NCBI GenBank assembly: GCA_023151115.1
Contig: JAKLJP010000012.1
Span: 141,991 to 205,990 of the forward strand
Source of the DNA: Anaerolineae bacterium
GTDB lineage: Bacteria > Chloroflexota > Anaerolineae > 4572-78 > J111
Length of the DNA stretch: 64,000 nucleotides
Direction of reading: 5' to 3'
Part shown: in pieces, positions 41,868-51,119 of the stretch
Numbering within the stretch: position 1 is the stretch's first letter
Layout: each line of letters begins with the position of its first letter
Position numbers and translations under genes: made by a program
Notes under the pieces: model-generated
What the model saw: the letters and a program-made list of their open reading frames with translations, nothing else
Databases searched by the model: none
What the model was told of the DNA's origin: nothing

Positions 41868-41886
41868 TTTCTTTTTCCAAATAAAG

Positions 41887-42978
41887 TCAAAATCGTTGTT
41901 GTAAAATAGCGATAATCCGTTCGGCGGCGTGTCCATCCCACAGCCGAGGTAAATGGCCTGCTTTATGCTGACCCGCTAAAATACGGCCAGCCGCGGTAAC
42001 AATTCGTTGCGGGTCAACGCCGACCAACTCATTGGTGCCTTCGGTGATGGTAATCGGACGTTCCGTATTTTCGCGCAGGGTCAGGCAGGGAATACCCAAA
42101 ATGGTGGTTTCTTCCTGGATGCCGCCGGAGTCGGTCAAAACCAGCCGGGCGTGCATCATCAAATTGAGAAACTCCAGATAACCTAACGGCTCAATCAGGC
42201 GCAGGTGGGGCGCAGCGTCGAGTTTGGCTTGTAACCCAAATTCCTCGATGCGGCGCAGGGTGCGAGGATGGGCCGGGAAGAGAATTGGTATTTCCTGTTG
42301 AATAGCACTCAGCGCTGCGAGCAGTCCCTTTAACACCCCCGGCTCGTCAACATTGGAAGGCCGGTGGAGGGTGAGCAAGGCATACTGACCCGATTTCAGG
42401 TTGAATTGGGCCGGCATATCCAAAGCCTCGGCGCGGGCGCGATGTTTGAAAAGCGTATCAATCATCACATTGCCCACCAAAAAGATTTTTTCAGGCGGGA
42501 TGCCTTCTCGCTGCAAATTTTCGTCGGCGTCGGGAGAAGTAGTAAAAAGCAGATCGGACAGAACATCGGTCACAAGGCGGTTGATCTCTTCGGGCATGGT
42601 CCGGTCAAAGCTGCGCAGACCCGCTTCGACGTGGGCTACGGGCACTTGCAATTTGGCGGCGGTAATGGTGCAGGCTAACGTCGAGTTGACATCCCCAACC
42701 ACGATAACCAGATCGGGTTGGTGTTCCAAAATCGCCTGTTCAAAGGCAAGCATGACCTGCGCCGTCTGTTCGGCGTGGGAACCGGAGCCAATGCCGAGGT
42801 AAATATCGGGTTGGGGCAGGCCGAGTTGGTCGAAAAAAATCTGCGACATTTTGGCGTCGTAGTGCTGGCCGGTGTGCAGCAGGGTTTGGTGGATGTTGGC
42901 ATGGCGCTGCATTTCTTCCACCAGCGGGGCCATTTTCATAAGGTTAGGACGCGCGCCGACGACGTTGAGGATGTTCAT
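41887..42978 (-). CDS. wecB: Non-hydrolysing UDP-N-acetylglucosamine 2-epimerase
   Basis: Converts UDP-GlcNAc to UDP-ManNAc. The 363 residues show the family landmarks VGARPNLMKMAPL, LLHTGQHYDAKMSQIFFDQLGLPQPD, HVEAGLRSFDRTMPEEINR, TLHRPSNVD and LTDSGGIQEETTILGIPCLTLRENTERPIT. A WbpI-type role on UDP-GlcNAc(3NAc)A is an alternative, given the WbpB/WbpD-like genes nearby, but the N-terminus is closer to WecB. It lies between AsnB-like and glycosyltransferase genes with gaps of 19 and 6 bases. Confidence 0.9.
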   Translation of the reverse strand: MNILNVVGARPNLMKMAPLVEEMQRHANIHQTLLHTGQHYDAKMSQIFFDQLGLPQPDIYLGIGSGSHAEQTAQVMLAFEQAILEHQPDLVIVVGDVNSTLACTITAAKLQVPVAHVEAGLRSFDRTMPEEINRLVTDVLSDLLFTTSPDADENLQREGIPPEKIFLVGNVMIDTLFKHRARAEALDMPAQFNLKSGQYALLTLHRPSNVDEPGVLKGLLAALSAIQQEIPILFPAHPRTLRRIEEFGLQAKLDAAPHLRLIEPLGYLEFLNLMMHARLVLTDSGGIQEETTILGIPCLTLRENTERPITITEGTNELVGVDPQRIVTAAGRILAGQHKAGHLPRLWDGHAAERIIAILQQRF

Positions 42979-42984
42979 AGATAA

Positions 42985-44118
42985 TCAGCCATGCCCGGCT
43001 ATCCTTTCATACAACTTTTCCATTTTCTGCATTTCGGCCTGAAAATCACCCACCGTTTTGACCAAATCCAGGTTATTGGCAATTATCTTTTGCCGTAGGG
43101 ATTGGTCATTGAGTAAACGGATAATTGCCTCGGCCAGTTGTTGGGGTTCCTGGGCGGGCACGGTCAGCGCATTTTGCCCGTCAATAAATAACTTTTCCAG
43201 GTGAGGCAGCCGGCTTAAAACGACCGGCACGCCACAAGCCATGGCTTCCAGTACAGTGACCGGCAAGCCATCAGAAAGAGGTACGGAGACCACTACATCG
43301 GCCAGGCGGTAAAAAGCCGCCATCTCTTGATAGGGAACCTCACCGGCATAGCGGACGGATCCCTCAACCTTTAAGTCATTTACCAGGCGGCGGATCTGTT
43401 CACGATATGCCTCCCAGCCGGCCGATCTGTTCTCTTTAAAAACAAAAAGCGCCTCGGGTACTTGGGCCAGCACATCAGGGATGGCCGCGACAATGGTATG
43501 GATATTATAGAGGGGGGTAAAAGAGCGCGGGCTGAGAATAACCGGCTGAAGGCCCAGGCCAAGCTGTTCTCGCCAGAGTGTAGCATCCACGGCGGGGTTA
43601 AAGTTAGCCAGATCGGCCCCGATAGTCGTAACATAACCATCCGTAGCGGGATTCATATACTGCCTGGCCACGCTGAGCAGATGGGGCGAAACAGCCGTCA
43701 CCAGATCAGCTTTTTTCAAGCTAAAAGGCGTTAACCATTTACCTGCTAATTGAAATGCGCCTTGATCGGCCAGGATGTCGCCGCCCCAAACCGTCAAAAC
43801 CCAGGGGTGAAAGCCGGATAAAGCGGCCAGCCAACCGTAATATTTAGCAAAATGAGCGTGGAGCACATCGGGCTTGATGGCGCGGATAAAGCTGTTGATA
43901 CGCCAGGATGAAAACAGCAGCGCCAGCCAGCCGTGACCTCGCTGCATGGTTTTTAGAAAAGGCGGCAGTGACAGAATCCGGTGCGCCTTCACCCCGGCTA
44001 AAGGGGAAAAGTGGGGGTGAACCGTTAGCAAATGAACCTCGTGTCCGCGGCGGACAAAGTAATCCAGCCAACGGCGGGTATGGGTGCTACGGGGGTCGGC
44101 TAAATAACAAAGGCGCAT
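42985..44118 (-). CDS. Glycosyltransferase family 4
   Basis: A 377-residue GT-B enzyme with YLADPRSTHTRRWLDYFVRRGHEVHLLT at the acceptor side and PVTVLEAMACGVPVVLSRLPHLEKLFIDGQNALTVPAQEPQQLAEAI at the donor side (conserved Glu). It should add one sugar to the lipid-linked repeat unit on the cytoplasmic side. Specificity cannot be told. It starts 3 bases after the nucleotidyltransferase stop. Confidence 0.9.
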   Translation of the reverse strand: MRLCYLADPRSTHTRRWLDYFVRRGHEVHLLTVHPHFSPLAGVKAHRILSLPPFLKTMQRGHGWLALLFSSWRINSFIRAIKPDVLHAHFAKYYGWLAALSGFHPWVLTVWGGDILADQGAFQLAGKWLTPFSLKKADLVTAVSPHLLSVARQYMNPATDGYVTTIGADLANFNPAVDATLWREQLGLGLQPVILSPRSFTPLYNIHTIVAAIPDVLAQVPEALFVFKENRSAGWEAYREQIRRLVNDLKVEGSVRYAGEVPYQEMAAFYRLADVVVSVPLSDGLPVTVLEAMACGVPVVLSRLPHLEKLFIDGQNALTVPAQEPQQLAEAIIRLLNDQSLRQKIIANNLDLVKTVGDFQAEMQKMEKLYERIAGHG

Positions 44119-44121
44119 AAA

Positions 44122-44832
44122 TTACTCATCCGGCAGAAACTCTGAGCGATGGATTTCAAACTTTTGGATAGCCTCCTGGTAGTCATCGGGCCGGCCTATA
44201 TCTAACCAATATCCACTGTAACGGTAGCTGCTCACCTTTTGCCCCTGTTGCAGCAGACGCAGCACCAACTCCGGCAGGTCGAGGCGCTGGCCGGGTTGGA
44301 TGTAATTGAGCACGGCGGGTTCAAAAATGTAGATGCCGGTGCTAACGGAATAATGAAACGTGGGTTTTTCGATGTAATTGGTGACCCAGTTATCGGCGTC
44401 AAACTCAAGCACGCCCAGATCAATTTTTACATCGCGTTGATAGGTGGCCAATGTCGCAATCGCTCCCCGCTCGCGGTGATAGCGCCACATCTCGCTGTAG
44501 TCGAGCGTGGTCAGCAAATCGCCGTTCATTACCAAAAAGGTTTCATTTAAATCTGGAACCATAGCGATGGGGCCGGCTGTGCCTAACGGTGTTTCTTCAC
44601 GGGAATAGCTCAAATTGAGATGATATTTACGTCCATCGCCACAATAAGCCATCAACAACTCGGCCAGGTAGCCCACGGCCAAAGTGATGTCGTTGAACCG
44701 GTGATGGGCCAACTGGCGGATGACAATTTCCAGGATGGGCACATCGCTGATGGGCATCAGCGGCTTGGGTAGGATGGTGGTGTAGGGGGCCAGGCGGGCG
44801 CCTTTGCCGCCGGCCAGAATGATTGCTTTCAT
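44122..44832 (-). CDS. Sugar-phosphate nucleotidyltransferase
   Basis: A 236-residue nucleotidyltransferase that activates a sugar-1-phosphate. The signature AIILAGGKGARLAPYTTILPKPLMPI is complete, as are MNGDLLTTLDYSEM (metal-binding Asp) and EKPTFHYSVSTGIYIF. It lacks the left-handed helix or CBS domains of longer relatives. Lying next to a LegB-type dehydratase it might make GDP-GlcN/GlcNAc as PtmE does, or GDP-mannose or dTDP-glucose; the sequence alone does not decide. The start at 44832 has GAGG 6 bases upstream; a GTG at 44844 is in frame. Confidence 0.85.
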   Translation of the reverse strand: MKAIILAGGKGARLAPYTTILPKPLMPISDVPILEIVIRQLAHHRFNDITLAVGYLAELLMAYCGDGRKYHLNLSYSREETPLGTAGPIAMVPDLNETFLVMNGDLLTTLDYSEMWRYHRERGAIATLATYQRDVKIDLGVLEFDADNWVTNYIEKPTFHYSVSTGIYIFEPAVLNYIQPGQRLDLPELVLRLLQQGQKVSSYRYSGYWLDIGRPDDYQEAIQKFEIHRSEFLPDE

Positions 44833-44840
44833 CGGCGTCC

Positions 44841-45830
44841 TCACACGGCATAGCGGTCTGGTTGATATAATTCAAGATGGCCGGCAATCCAGTCAATGGT
44901 TTGTTGCAGGCCTGCGGTCAGGGATACTTGCGGCTGCCAGCCAATCAAGGTTTGGGCTTTTTGGTTGGAGGCGTGCAGGCGCAGCACCTCGCTCTTCTCC
45001 GGTCTGAGGCGCTGGGTTTCGGTGACAATTTTTGGGGTTTTGCCCAATAAGGCAAATATTTTGTCGGCTAATTCCCCAATCGTAATGGTTGCCCCCACCC
45101 CCAAATTAATTTCCTGGCCGATGGCGGCGTCGGCGCTGGCGGCGTGTAAAAAACCGGCGGCGGTATCGGTGACAAAGGTAAAGTCTCGAGAAGGCGTTAA
45201 GCTGCCCAAATGAACCTCGTTTTTTGTCAGGGCCTGGGTAATAATCGTGGGGATAATGGCTCTGGCCGATTGGCGCGGGCCGTAAGTATTGAAGGGTCGC
45301 AGCGTCGTCACCGGCAGGTCGAAGGAGCGATAGAAACTTTCGGCAATTTTATCCGCGCCGATTTTGCTGGCTGAGTAGGGCGATTGGCCTTGCAGTGGAT
45401 GGGCCTCGTCAATGGGCACGTACTGAGCCGTACCGTAGACTTCGCTGGTTGAGGTGTGAACCACTCGCCGGATGTTCTCCTCGCGGGCCGCCATCAACAC
45501 ATTGAGCGTGCCCAGCACATTGGTCTCAATCACCTCGCGGGGGTGAAGGTAGGAGTAGGGAATGGCAATAAGCGCCCCCAGGTGAAAAACGGTGTCTGTG
45601 CCCCGCACGGCCGCCCGCACGGCTTCGACATCGCGCAAGTCGCCGGCGATAATTTGCAGGTGGGCGTAAATATCAGAGGGGAGCAGGCGCAACAAGCCGG
45701 CCTCGCCCCGCGAATTGTAACGGACAAAAGCGCGCACATGCGCGCCTTCCTCAACCAACCGCTCGGTGAGATGGCTGGCGATAAAACCGCCTGCGCCGGT
45801 GACTAAAACTTCTTTCCCTTGCCAGTTCAT
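44841..45830 (-). CDS. NAD-dependent 4,6-dehydratase, LegB-type
   Basis: A 329-residue extended SDR enzyme that makes a 4-keto-6-deoxy nucleotide sugar. NAD site TGAGGFIASH; GALIAIPYSYLHPREV; active-site block TSTSEVYGTAQYVPIDEAHPLQGQSPYSASKIGADKIAESFYRSF (Tyr and Lys) and RPFNTYGPRQSARAIIPTIITQ closely resemble LegB, the first enzyme of legionaminic acid synthesis. No legC, legG or legI homologue distinct from the pse genes is visible, so the product probably goes to the neighbouring reductase. The start at 45830 is chosen over 45863, which lacks a fold-based reason. Confidence 0.87.
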   Translation of the reverse strand: MNWQGKEVLVTGAGGFIASHLTERLVEEGAHVRAFVRYNSRGEAGLLRLLPSDIYAHLQIIAGDLRDVEAVRAAVRGTDTVFHLGALIAIPYSYLHPREVIETNVLGTLNVLMAAREENIRRVVHTSTSEVYGTAQYVPIDEAHPLQGQSPYSASKIGADKIAESFYRSFDLPVTTLRPFNTYGPRQSARAIIPTIITQALTKNEVHLGSLTPSRDFTFVTDTAAGFLHAASADAAIGQEINLGVGATITIGELADKIFALLGKTPKIVTETQRLRPEKSEVLRLHASNQKAQTLIGWQPQVSLTAGLQQTIDWIAGHLELYQPDRYAV

Positions 45831-45847
45831 GGATTTATCCTGAAATT

Positions 45848-45970
45848 GTAACTGCTCAGGCATGTCATTTCGACCGAAGGGAGAAATCTCCTAATCCGTG
45901 GTTTGCAGACAACGGTCTTAAAGATTTCTCGGCTTTCAGCCTCGAAATGACATGAGGGCTGAGTAATTAC
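45848..45970. repeat. CATGTCATTTCGA dispersed inverted-repeat element (copy 3)
   Basis: CATGTCATTTCG (45861-45872) faces CGAAATGACATG (45943-45954), with outer arms GTAACTGCTCAG and CTGAGTAATTAC. Its complement matches copy 2 (22269-22374) over the first about 65 bases. It fills the only sizeable gap (147 bases) between two genes in the middle of the glycan operon. Confidence 0.75.
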
Positions 45971-45977
45971 CTGAAAT

Positions 45978-46916
45978 TTAAGATTTTACTTTTTGCCGCC
46001 AATCATCGAGCAGATCGGCCAGAGATTGTTGCAGCGTTATTTTAGCTCGCCAACCTGTCCGTTGAAAGAGTTTCTCGGCGCTGCCGATTTGCAGCGGGAC
46101 ATCATTGGCTTGTGCCTGCGTTGGGTCCTGCGTAACCTTCACCGGTGTGCAGGCCATTTGAATTAACATTTCCAGACAGACCTGGGTTGAAATGGCCTGT
46201 TGGGAACAGACGTTGTAAACATCGCCCGCTTTCCCTTGTTGCGTAATCAGTTCATAGGCTTGAACGGCATCCCGCACATCTGTAAAATCGCGCCGGGCGC
46301 TCAAATTGCCGGTGAGAATCTCTCCCCCTGCGCCCGATTGCTCGGCCAGGGCAATTTGGCGGGCAAAGGCCGAACAGGCCAGGGTTAAAGGTTGGCCTGG
46401 CCCCAGCAGATTAAAGGCGCGGCTCCTGACAATGGGGAGGCGGTGGGTTAGATAATAGCGCTGGACGACTGCCTCTTGAGCCACTTTGCTAACCCCATAA
46501 TGGGTTATAGGCCGGAGTTGAAATTGTTCGGTGATGGGGCGTCCTCCCGCGCCTTTACCGTAAACGGCACTGGAACTGCTGACCAGCACTGTGGGTGTCT
46601 GCCCTACGGCGATAATGGCTTCAAACAGGGCGACCGTCCCCAGGACATTTATCTGATAAAAATCTTCAACTTTGGCCGCTTTCAGCAGCCCGGCCAGATG
46701 ATAAATGATATCTGGTTGCGCTTCAACCAACACTTTTTCAAGCGTGGCCTGGTCACGAATGTCGCCGGAATAGAGGCCGATTTGTTTAGCCAGCGCCGGG
46801 GGTAATTCCGTAACTGTACGGCTAAAACCAAAAACTTGCGCCCCCTGAGTGAGAAGATGGCTAGCTAGATGAATGCCGGTAAAGCCGGTGATGCCGGTGA
46901 TGAGTATCCGGGTCAT
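45978..46916 (-). CDS. NAD-dependent epimerase/reductase, Rmd-like
   Basis: A 312-residue SDR enzyme with ILITGITGFTGIHLASHL, VSSSSAVYGKGAGGRPITE, YGVSKVAQE (Tyr, Lys) and FNLLGPGQPL...DFTDVRDAVQAY, which fit GDP-4-dehydro-6-deoxy-mannose reductase. It probably reduces the 4-keto sugar made by the adjacent LegB-type dehydratase or a GDP-sugar analogue. It is separated from that gene by the dispersed repeat and follows a GT2 gene by 7 bases. Confidence 0.85.
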   Translation of the reverse strand: MTRILITGITGFTGIHLASHLLTQGAQVFGFSRTVTELPPALAKQIGLYSGDIRDQATLEKVLVEAQPDIIYHLAGLLKAAKVEDFYQINVLGTVALFEAIIAVGQTPTVLVSSSSAVYGKGAGGRPITEQFQLRPITHYGVSKVAQEAVVQRYYLTHRLPIVRSRAFNLLGPGQPLTLACSAFARQIALAEQSGAGGEILTGNLSARRDFTDVRDAVQAYELITQQGKAGDVYNVCSQQAISTQVCLEMLIQMACTPVKVTQDPTQAQANDVPLQIGSAEKLFQRTGWRAKITLQQSLADLLDDWRQKVKS

Positions 46917-46923
46917 AACAAGT

Positions 46924-47895
46924 TCATCGGCCCTGATTGCTGTTGAAGGATGCTTCTTTAGTTTTCAACAACGACCTTAGTTTAGGTAAATTGGATATGA
47001 CCGAATAAGGTAAGGATAATTTTAGCGTTGCCCACCAACCTCTTTTGAGGCTGAATAATCCTTGGGGATACACTTGCCAGGCTCGTTGCCAATACTCAAA
47101 GGCTCTTTGTCTTTGGTTTAGTCTTAAGGAAGTTTCACAAAAATTAAGATAAAGGGATGTATAGACCATTTTTTTATTTTTAACAATATAGGATGGCAAA
47201 GTTGGGCCGGTAAAGACTTTTTGTAATACTGCTTCAGCACTTAAGCGCATTCTCTCCAGCGAAGTATTGCTCTCGTGCAGGCGATAAAGGGCTAGAGGGT
47301 GGTCTATCAAATGAATAGGGTAAAAGCGAGCAATTCTGAGCCACATATCCCAATCTTCACAGCCGAAGACGGGCAAAGTTTCATCAAAAAATCCGACCCG
47401 ATCAAACACGCATTGGGGCATCACAACACTGGAATTGGTGATAAAGTTACCAAATAACAAACGTTCGAACTGGTCTGGACCAGGGATAAAATTGATGGTG
47501 GGCATCCCATGACAATTTGTTTGATTATCAATAAGCCAACAGCGAGTGAAACACAAGCCTATCTCAGGGTGAGCTTCCAGGTAAGCTACTTGTGTTTTGA
47601 GTTTGTCAGGCAGCCACAAATCATCGGCATCAAGAAAGGCGATGTACTTTCCCTGAGCAACTTTAAGACCATAATTGCGGGCGGCTGCCCGTTCCCGATT
47701 GGTCTGGTATAGGTACCTAATGCGTCTATCACCCAGATACGTCTCGATAACTTGTCGGGTATCATCAGTTGAGCCGTCGTCAACTATCAACATTTCCCAG
47801 TGTTGATAAGTTTGACTCTGGACCGATTGGATAGTTTCCCCAATAAAAGCTTGTCCGTTATAAACCGGTACAATTATGGATATCAACTCTTCCAT
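46924..47895 (-). CDS. Glycosyltransferase family 2
   Basis: A 323-residue GT-A enzyme: ISIIVPVYNGQAFIGETIQSVQSQTY, MLIVDDGSTDDT (Asp39-Asp40), and the metal-binding DADD (89-92). The EDWDMWLRIARF motif provides the acceptor-side catalytic Asp. No C-terminal membrane helices are evident. ATG at 47895 is preferred to the TTG at 47904. It probably adds one residue of the repeat unit. Confidence 0.9.
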   Translation of the reverse strand: MEELISIIVPVYNGQAFIGETIQSVQSQTYQHWEMLIVDDGSTDDTRQVIETYLGDRRIRYLYQTNRERAAARNYGLKVAQGKYIAFLDADDLWLPDKLKTQVAYLEAHPEIGLCFTRCWLIDNQTNCHGMPTINFIPGPDQFERLLFGNFITNSSVVMPQCVFDRVGFFDETLPVFGCEDWDMWLRIARFYPIHLIDHPLALYRLHESNTSLERMRLSAEAVLQKVFTGPTLPSYIVKNKKMVYTSLYLNFCETSLRLNQRQRAFEYWQRAWQVYPQGLFSLKRGWWATLKLSLPYSVISNLPKLRSLLKTKEASFNSNQGR

Positions 47896-47907
47896 CACCA
47901 CCAAAAC

Positions 47908-49605
47908 CTATTCTAGCACAAAATCTTTTCGCTCGAGGATGGCCTGGCAAATGTGATCCAGTATTTTATCCTGTCCTGGTTTTAGAGCATCAAAAGACTG
48001 AAAATTGAACCGGATGTCATATCCGTCGCCCTCTGTTACTAAACTCATAGGCAGCATACTCCGCAGGAAAAAGATATGCGCATATCTTTGGGCCAGTGTC
48101 ACACTCTCTGACCAAGATAATTTACCGGCGTCCATATTTTGAATGAGCTGGCTATACTGCTCACGTGATTCTATGTCGTAAGTAAATCCCTTATTGCGAT
48201 AATGAGTGTTTCCGGCTAACAAAACTGGAACCCCTCTTACAGCTCCCTCAAGACCAATGGTAGAGGTGTAAACACTAATGGCTTTACTAAGCGCAATTAA
48301 GACATAAGAACTGATATTACTCTCTGCGGTAACAAGGATAACGTTACTGGGCAGACTCGGAAACGTTTGAGCAAGACGGTCAATTACCCGTTCACGCGAC
48401 TCTTGATGGGGGATCCGCACTTCGGCTGGGTGAACCCGGATAATAAGTTGGAGATTGGATAGCTGGCTGACCTCGTGAATTGTGTATTCCAGCCAGTCAA
48501 ACATATTATCAAATGCTACATCACTCTGAAAAACAGCCGTATCCCACAAGATATTGGGAAAGAGGGTGAGAATTGGCTTATGAGGATCGAGTCTTAGTTG
48601 GTGTATAATAAAATCCTTACGTTCCTCCACAGAGGGCCAGTAATTGATAATCTCATCTCGACCGGTCTCACGTTGCCTTAAATAATTATCTATTTCAACC
48701 TCTTGAGTTGACTCAAGCGGAATGTCTTTAAGATTACGCCAGGCCTCATCTATTCGATACCAGGCTGCAGCCCGGTCGTGAGCTAGAACCAAGCGATCCA
48801 CCATAAATGCGCGTTCGTGTGTTACCGTATGAATTTGCCGCTTTTTTGCCAGGGTTAAGCCGATATTTTCGGCAAAAAATAGACCGTTAATCATGATGAG
48901 TGTATCTGGCTCTATCATGTCTAACATTCGATTGAACATACGAGTTATTAAAAAGCCGGCTTCAAGATATTCTTTGTATATTTGTGTTGAACGGGCATCT
49001 TTCTCAATAGAACCTCTAAGTAGTGTGCGCATAAGTGAGGGAGCAGCCAGTTCGCCCAGGGGTAAATCCTCGGCTACGAAAGATTCATAATCATTCGTCC
49101 AACTGTTTATCGCTATTTTTGCTTCATTCCGATCCGCATCTTTGAGAAAATTTGAGAGTGTTTGTACCGGCAATCCAAAAAAATGAAAAAGCTGGCGGGT
49201 GTAATTTAGACAACTTTGACAAAGATCAGAAGAATAACCAGGTGTATCCATAGCATATAAATCACAGCGAGGCAAGCCATCACACACCACAACCGTTGGA
49301 TTGGCGCCACGTTCAAGTAACCCCCGTCCAATCAGCCCTTCCCAGACATTATGAATCCGCCAGGCGCGCATACTAAAGATTAAGACTCGTTTTCCCGTTA
49401 AGTTGATTTCTGGCTTGGCCGAAGCCTTCATAATTTGATGCAGTTGTTGAATAGTTGGCTCGCCTAATTGGGGCCAATCTGGTTTTATCGTCCAAAGTAA
49501 CTCATTTAAATCTGCCTTGCTTTGTCGTAACAAACGACGGAAAGATGAGTTAAGAGGGAGAGTATCCCGGAGAGATCCGGCAAGTGAGGTTAAAAGGTCT
49601 GCCAT
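47908..49605 (-). CDS. Capsule-type polysaccharide biosynthesis protein, putative glycosyltransferase
   Basis: A 565-residue soluble protein of two apparent Rossmann-like halves, not assigned with certainty. The first half has KRVLIFSMRAWRIHNVWEGLIGRGLLERGANPTVVVCDGLPRCD and a Cys pair in SDLCQSCLNY; the second has PILTLFPNILWDTA, LIIRVHPAEVRIPHQESRERV and STIGLEGAVRGVPVLLAGNTHYRNKGFTYDI. The HPAE and late Gly/Glu-rich motif resemble capsule synthesis proteins of the KpsC/KpsS or CDP-glycerol transferase type. It lies between the flippase and GT2 genes, consistent with adding a sugar, possibly the nonulosonate itself. Confidence 0.65.
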   Translation of the reverse strand: MADLLTSLAGSLRDTLPLNSSFRRLLRQSKADLNELLWTIKPDWPQLGEPTIQQLHQIMKASAKPEINLTGKRVLIFSMRAWRIHNVWEGLIGRGLLERGANPTVVVCDGLPRCDLYAMDTPGYSSDLCQSCLNYTRQLFHFFGLPVQTLSNFLKDADRNEAKIAINSWTNDYESFVAEDLPLGELAAPSLMRTLLRGSIEKDARSTQIYKEYLEAGFLITRMFNRMLDMIEPDTLIMINGLFFAENIGLTLAKKRQIHTVTHERAFMVDRLVLAHDRAAAWYRIDEAWRNLKDIPLESTQEVEIDNYLRQRETGRDEIINYWPSVEERKDFIIHQLRLDPHKPILTLFPNILWDTAVFQSDVAFDNMFDWLEYTIHEVSQLSNLQLIIRVHPAEVRIPHQESRERVIDRLAQTFPSLPSNVILVTAESNISSYVLIALSKAISVYTSTIGLEGAVRGVPVLLAGNTHYRNKGFTYDIESREQYSQLIQNMDAGKLSWSESVTLAQRYAHIFFLRSMLPMSLVTEGDGYDIRFNFQSFDALKPGQDKILDHICQAILERKDFVLE

Positions 49606-49636
49606 GAGCTATTTCCACCTTATACTTATACTCAGA

Positions 49637-51115
49637 TTAACGAGCATACCTGATGAATGTTTTTGAGAGGTTGCCCAGAAGATGACGACTTAAAGCCACT
49701 TCACTTGATGTCCAAAAGCCTGCCAAAGCTAAGCAGACAGGATAGGTTAAGATTAGGCCGGTTTTGACCAACAATCCCATCCATGCGGAAAGCTCCGGCA
49801 GGGCGGCGCTTATTAGATATAAACCTATACTGACAACAACTATTTTGAATACACGTGTATATTCATAGGGTAACGGGAAAGCCCGTTGAGCCAGAAAATA
49901 CATAGCTACAGTCTGAAAGGTGTAAGCAATAAAAGTATTTACTGCTGCTGCTATATACCCATATTTAGGTACAAAGAACAGATTTAAACCAATATTTAAT
50001 AGACCGGCGATCATCGTTACAATTGGCAAGGTTTTTACTTGTTTCACCTGGTAAAGTGCGGAAACAAAAATAAAGTAAAAAGCGCGCATTACAAAGCCCA
50101 CAACGATTACCGGCACAACTTGGTAGGCAATGTGATATTCGGGCCGAGAGGGTATAATCAACAAAATCTCTTTAGCCATCATAGCCAAAGCTGTTCCCGC
50201 GATAATAATCATTACCCAGTAGTAGGTACTCATCCGGCTCAACACGATAGAACCATCAGAATTAGTCGCTGTTTTGTAATAAAATGGCCCCCAAGCATTT
50301 GAAAGTGAAAATGCCAATACTTGAATAATAGAGCCAAGCTGATAGCCCAGATTATAAATTCCTACTTCGTTCAGTGAGACATATTTTTGGAGTATGAGCC
50401 GATCCGATAAGTTAAGCGCCCACAGGGATAGCAAATGAGGTATCAACGGTAAAGCGAAGATCAAAGATTCTTTGACTTGTTTCCAGGACCAGTGTAAATC
50501 AGCTTTTCTGAGATAAACAATTGTGGCCGGAACAGCGACAATAAGGCAGCCCAAGAGTCGGCCTAGTAGACTCCCTAAAACACCCTGTCCCAGACCAACA
50601 ACAAAGTATATGATGAGAATCATGCTAACCAGAAAGGTCGAAAGGTTAAGAGTAACAAACGCTAGAGGTTTTTCTTGAACTCGCAGAACAGCCTGTAACA
50701 ATAGTAAGGAACTGTTTGTAACGAATACAGTCCAAACCGTTAAACGAATATAGGGTGTATAAGGAACGTTCTCAAAAAGGACAGAACTAACCTGATGACC
50801 AACTCCCTCTATCAGTAGAGAAGCAATTAAAGTAGAACTGATCATCAATATCCAAATTGTGCCGTAATATCTTTTTCTACTTATAACGTCTGAATAGTCA
50901 TAGTGAAATCGGGTGATGGCTCCTTCTAAGGATTGAAGATAAAGAACGCTTAATATAGAAGCAATAGTAGAGGTAATAGCAAGAATGCCATAATCAGCCG
51001 GGTTTAGATAAGTGGTGTATAGGGGAATAAGGACGAAAGCAAAACCCAGGTTAAGGACATCGCCAATGGTATAGATGAGTGAGTGATTGGCAAGGGTTCT
51101 AAATTTACTGGACAT
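49637..51115 (-). CDS. Wzx-type oligosaccharide flippase
   Basis: A 492-residue integral membrane protein with about 12-14 helices and the MOP/PST family start (TLANHSLIYTIGDVLNLGFAFVLIPLYTTYLNPADYGILAITSTIASILS). It should flip the undecaprenyl-linked repeat unit to the outer face. It directly follows pseI by 4 bases and is thus translated with the pseudaminic acid genes, suggesting that its cargo carries that sugar. Confidence 0.9.
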   Translation of the reverse strand: MSSKFRTLANHSLIYTIGDVLNLGFAFVLIPLYTTYLNPADYGILAITSTIASILSVLYLQSLEGAITRFHYDYSDVISRKRYYGTIWILMISSTLIASLLIEGVGHQVSSVLFENVPYTPYIRLTVWTVFVTNSSLLLLQAVLRVQEKPLAFVTLNLSTFLVSMILIIYFVVGLGQGVLGSLLGRLLGCLIVAVPATIVYLRKADLHWSWKQVKESLIFALPLIPHLLSLWALNLSDRLILQKYVSLNEVGIYNLGYQLGSIIQVLAFSLSNAWGPFYYKTATNSDGSIVLSRMSTYYWVMIIIAGTALAMMAKEILLIIPSRPEYHIAYQVVPVIVVGFVMRAFYFIFVSALYQVKQVKTLPIVTMIAGLLNIGLNLFFVPKYGYIAAAVNTFIAYTFQTVAMYFLAQRAFPLPYEYTRVFKIVVVSIGLYLISAALPELSAWMGLLVKTGLILTYPVCLALAGFWTSSEVALSRHLLGNLSKTFIRYAR

Positions 51116-51119
51116 TAAA

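Noticed and set aside
41868..41936. N-terminal extension of the AsnB-like protein
   Set aside because: Class II amidotransferases need Cys at position 2; MCGITG at 41867 is the only sensible start.
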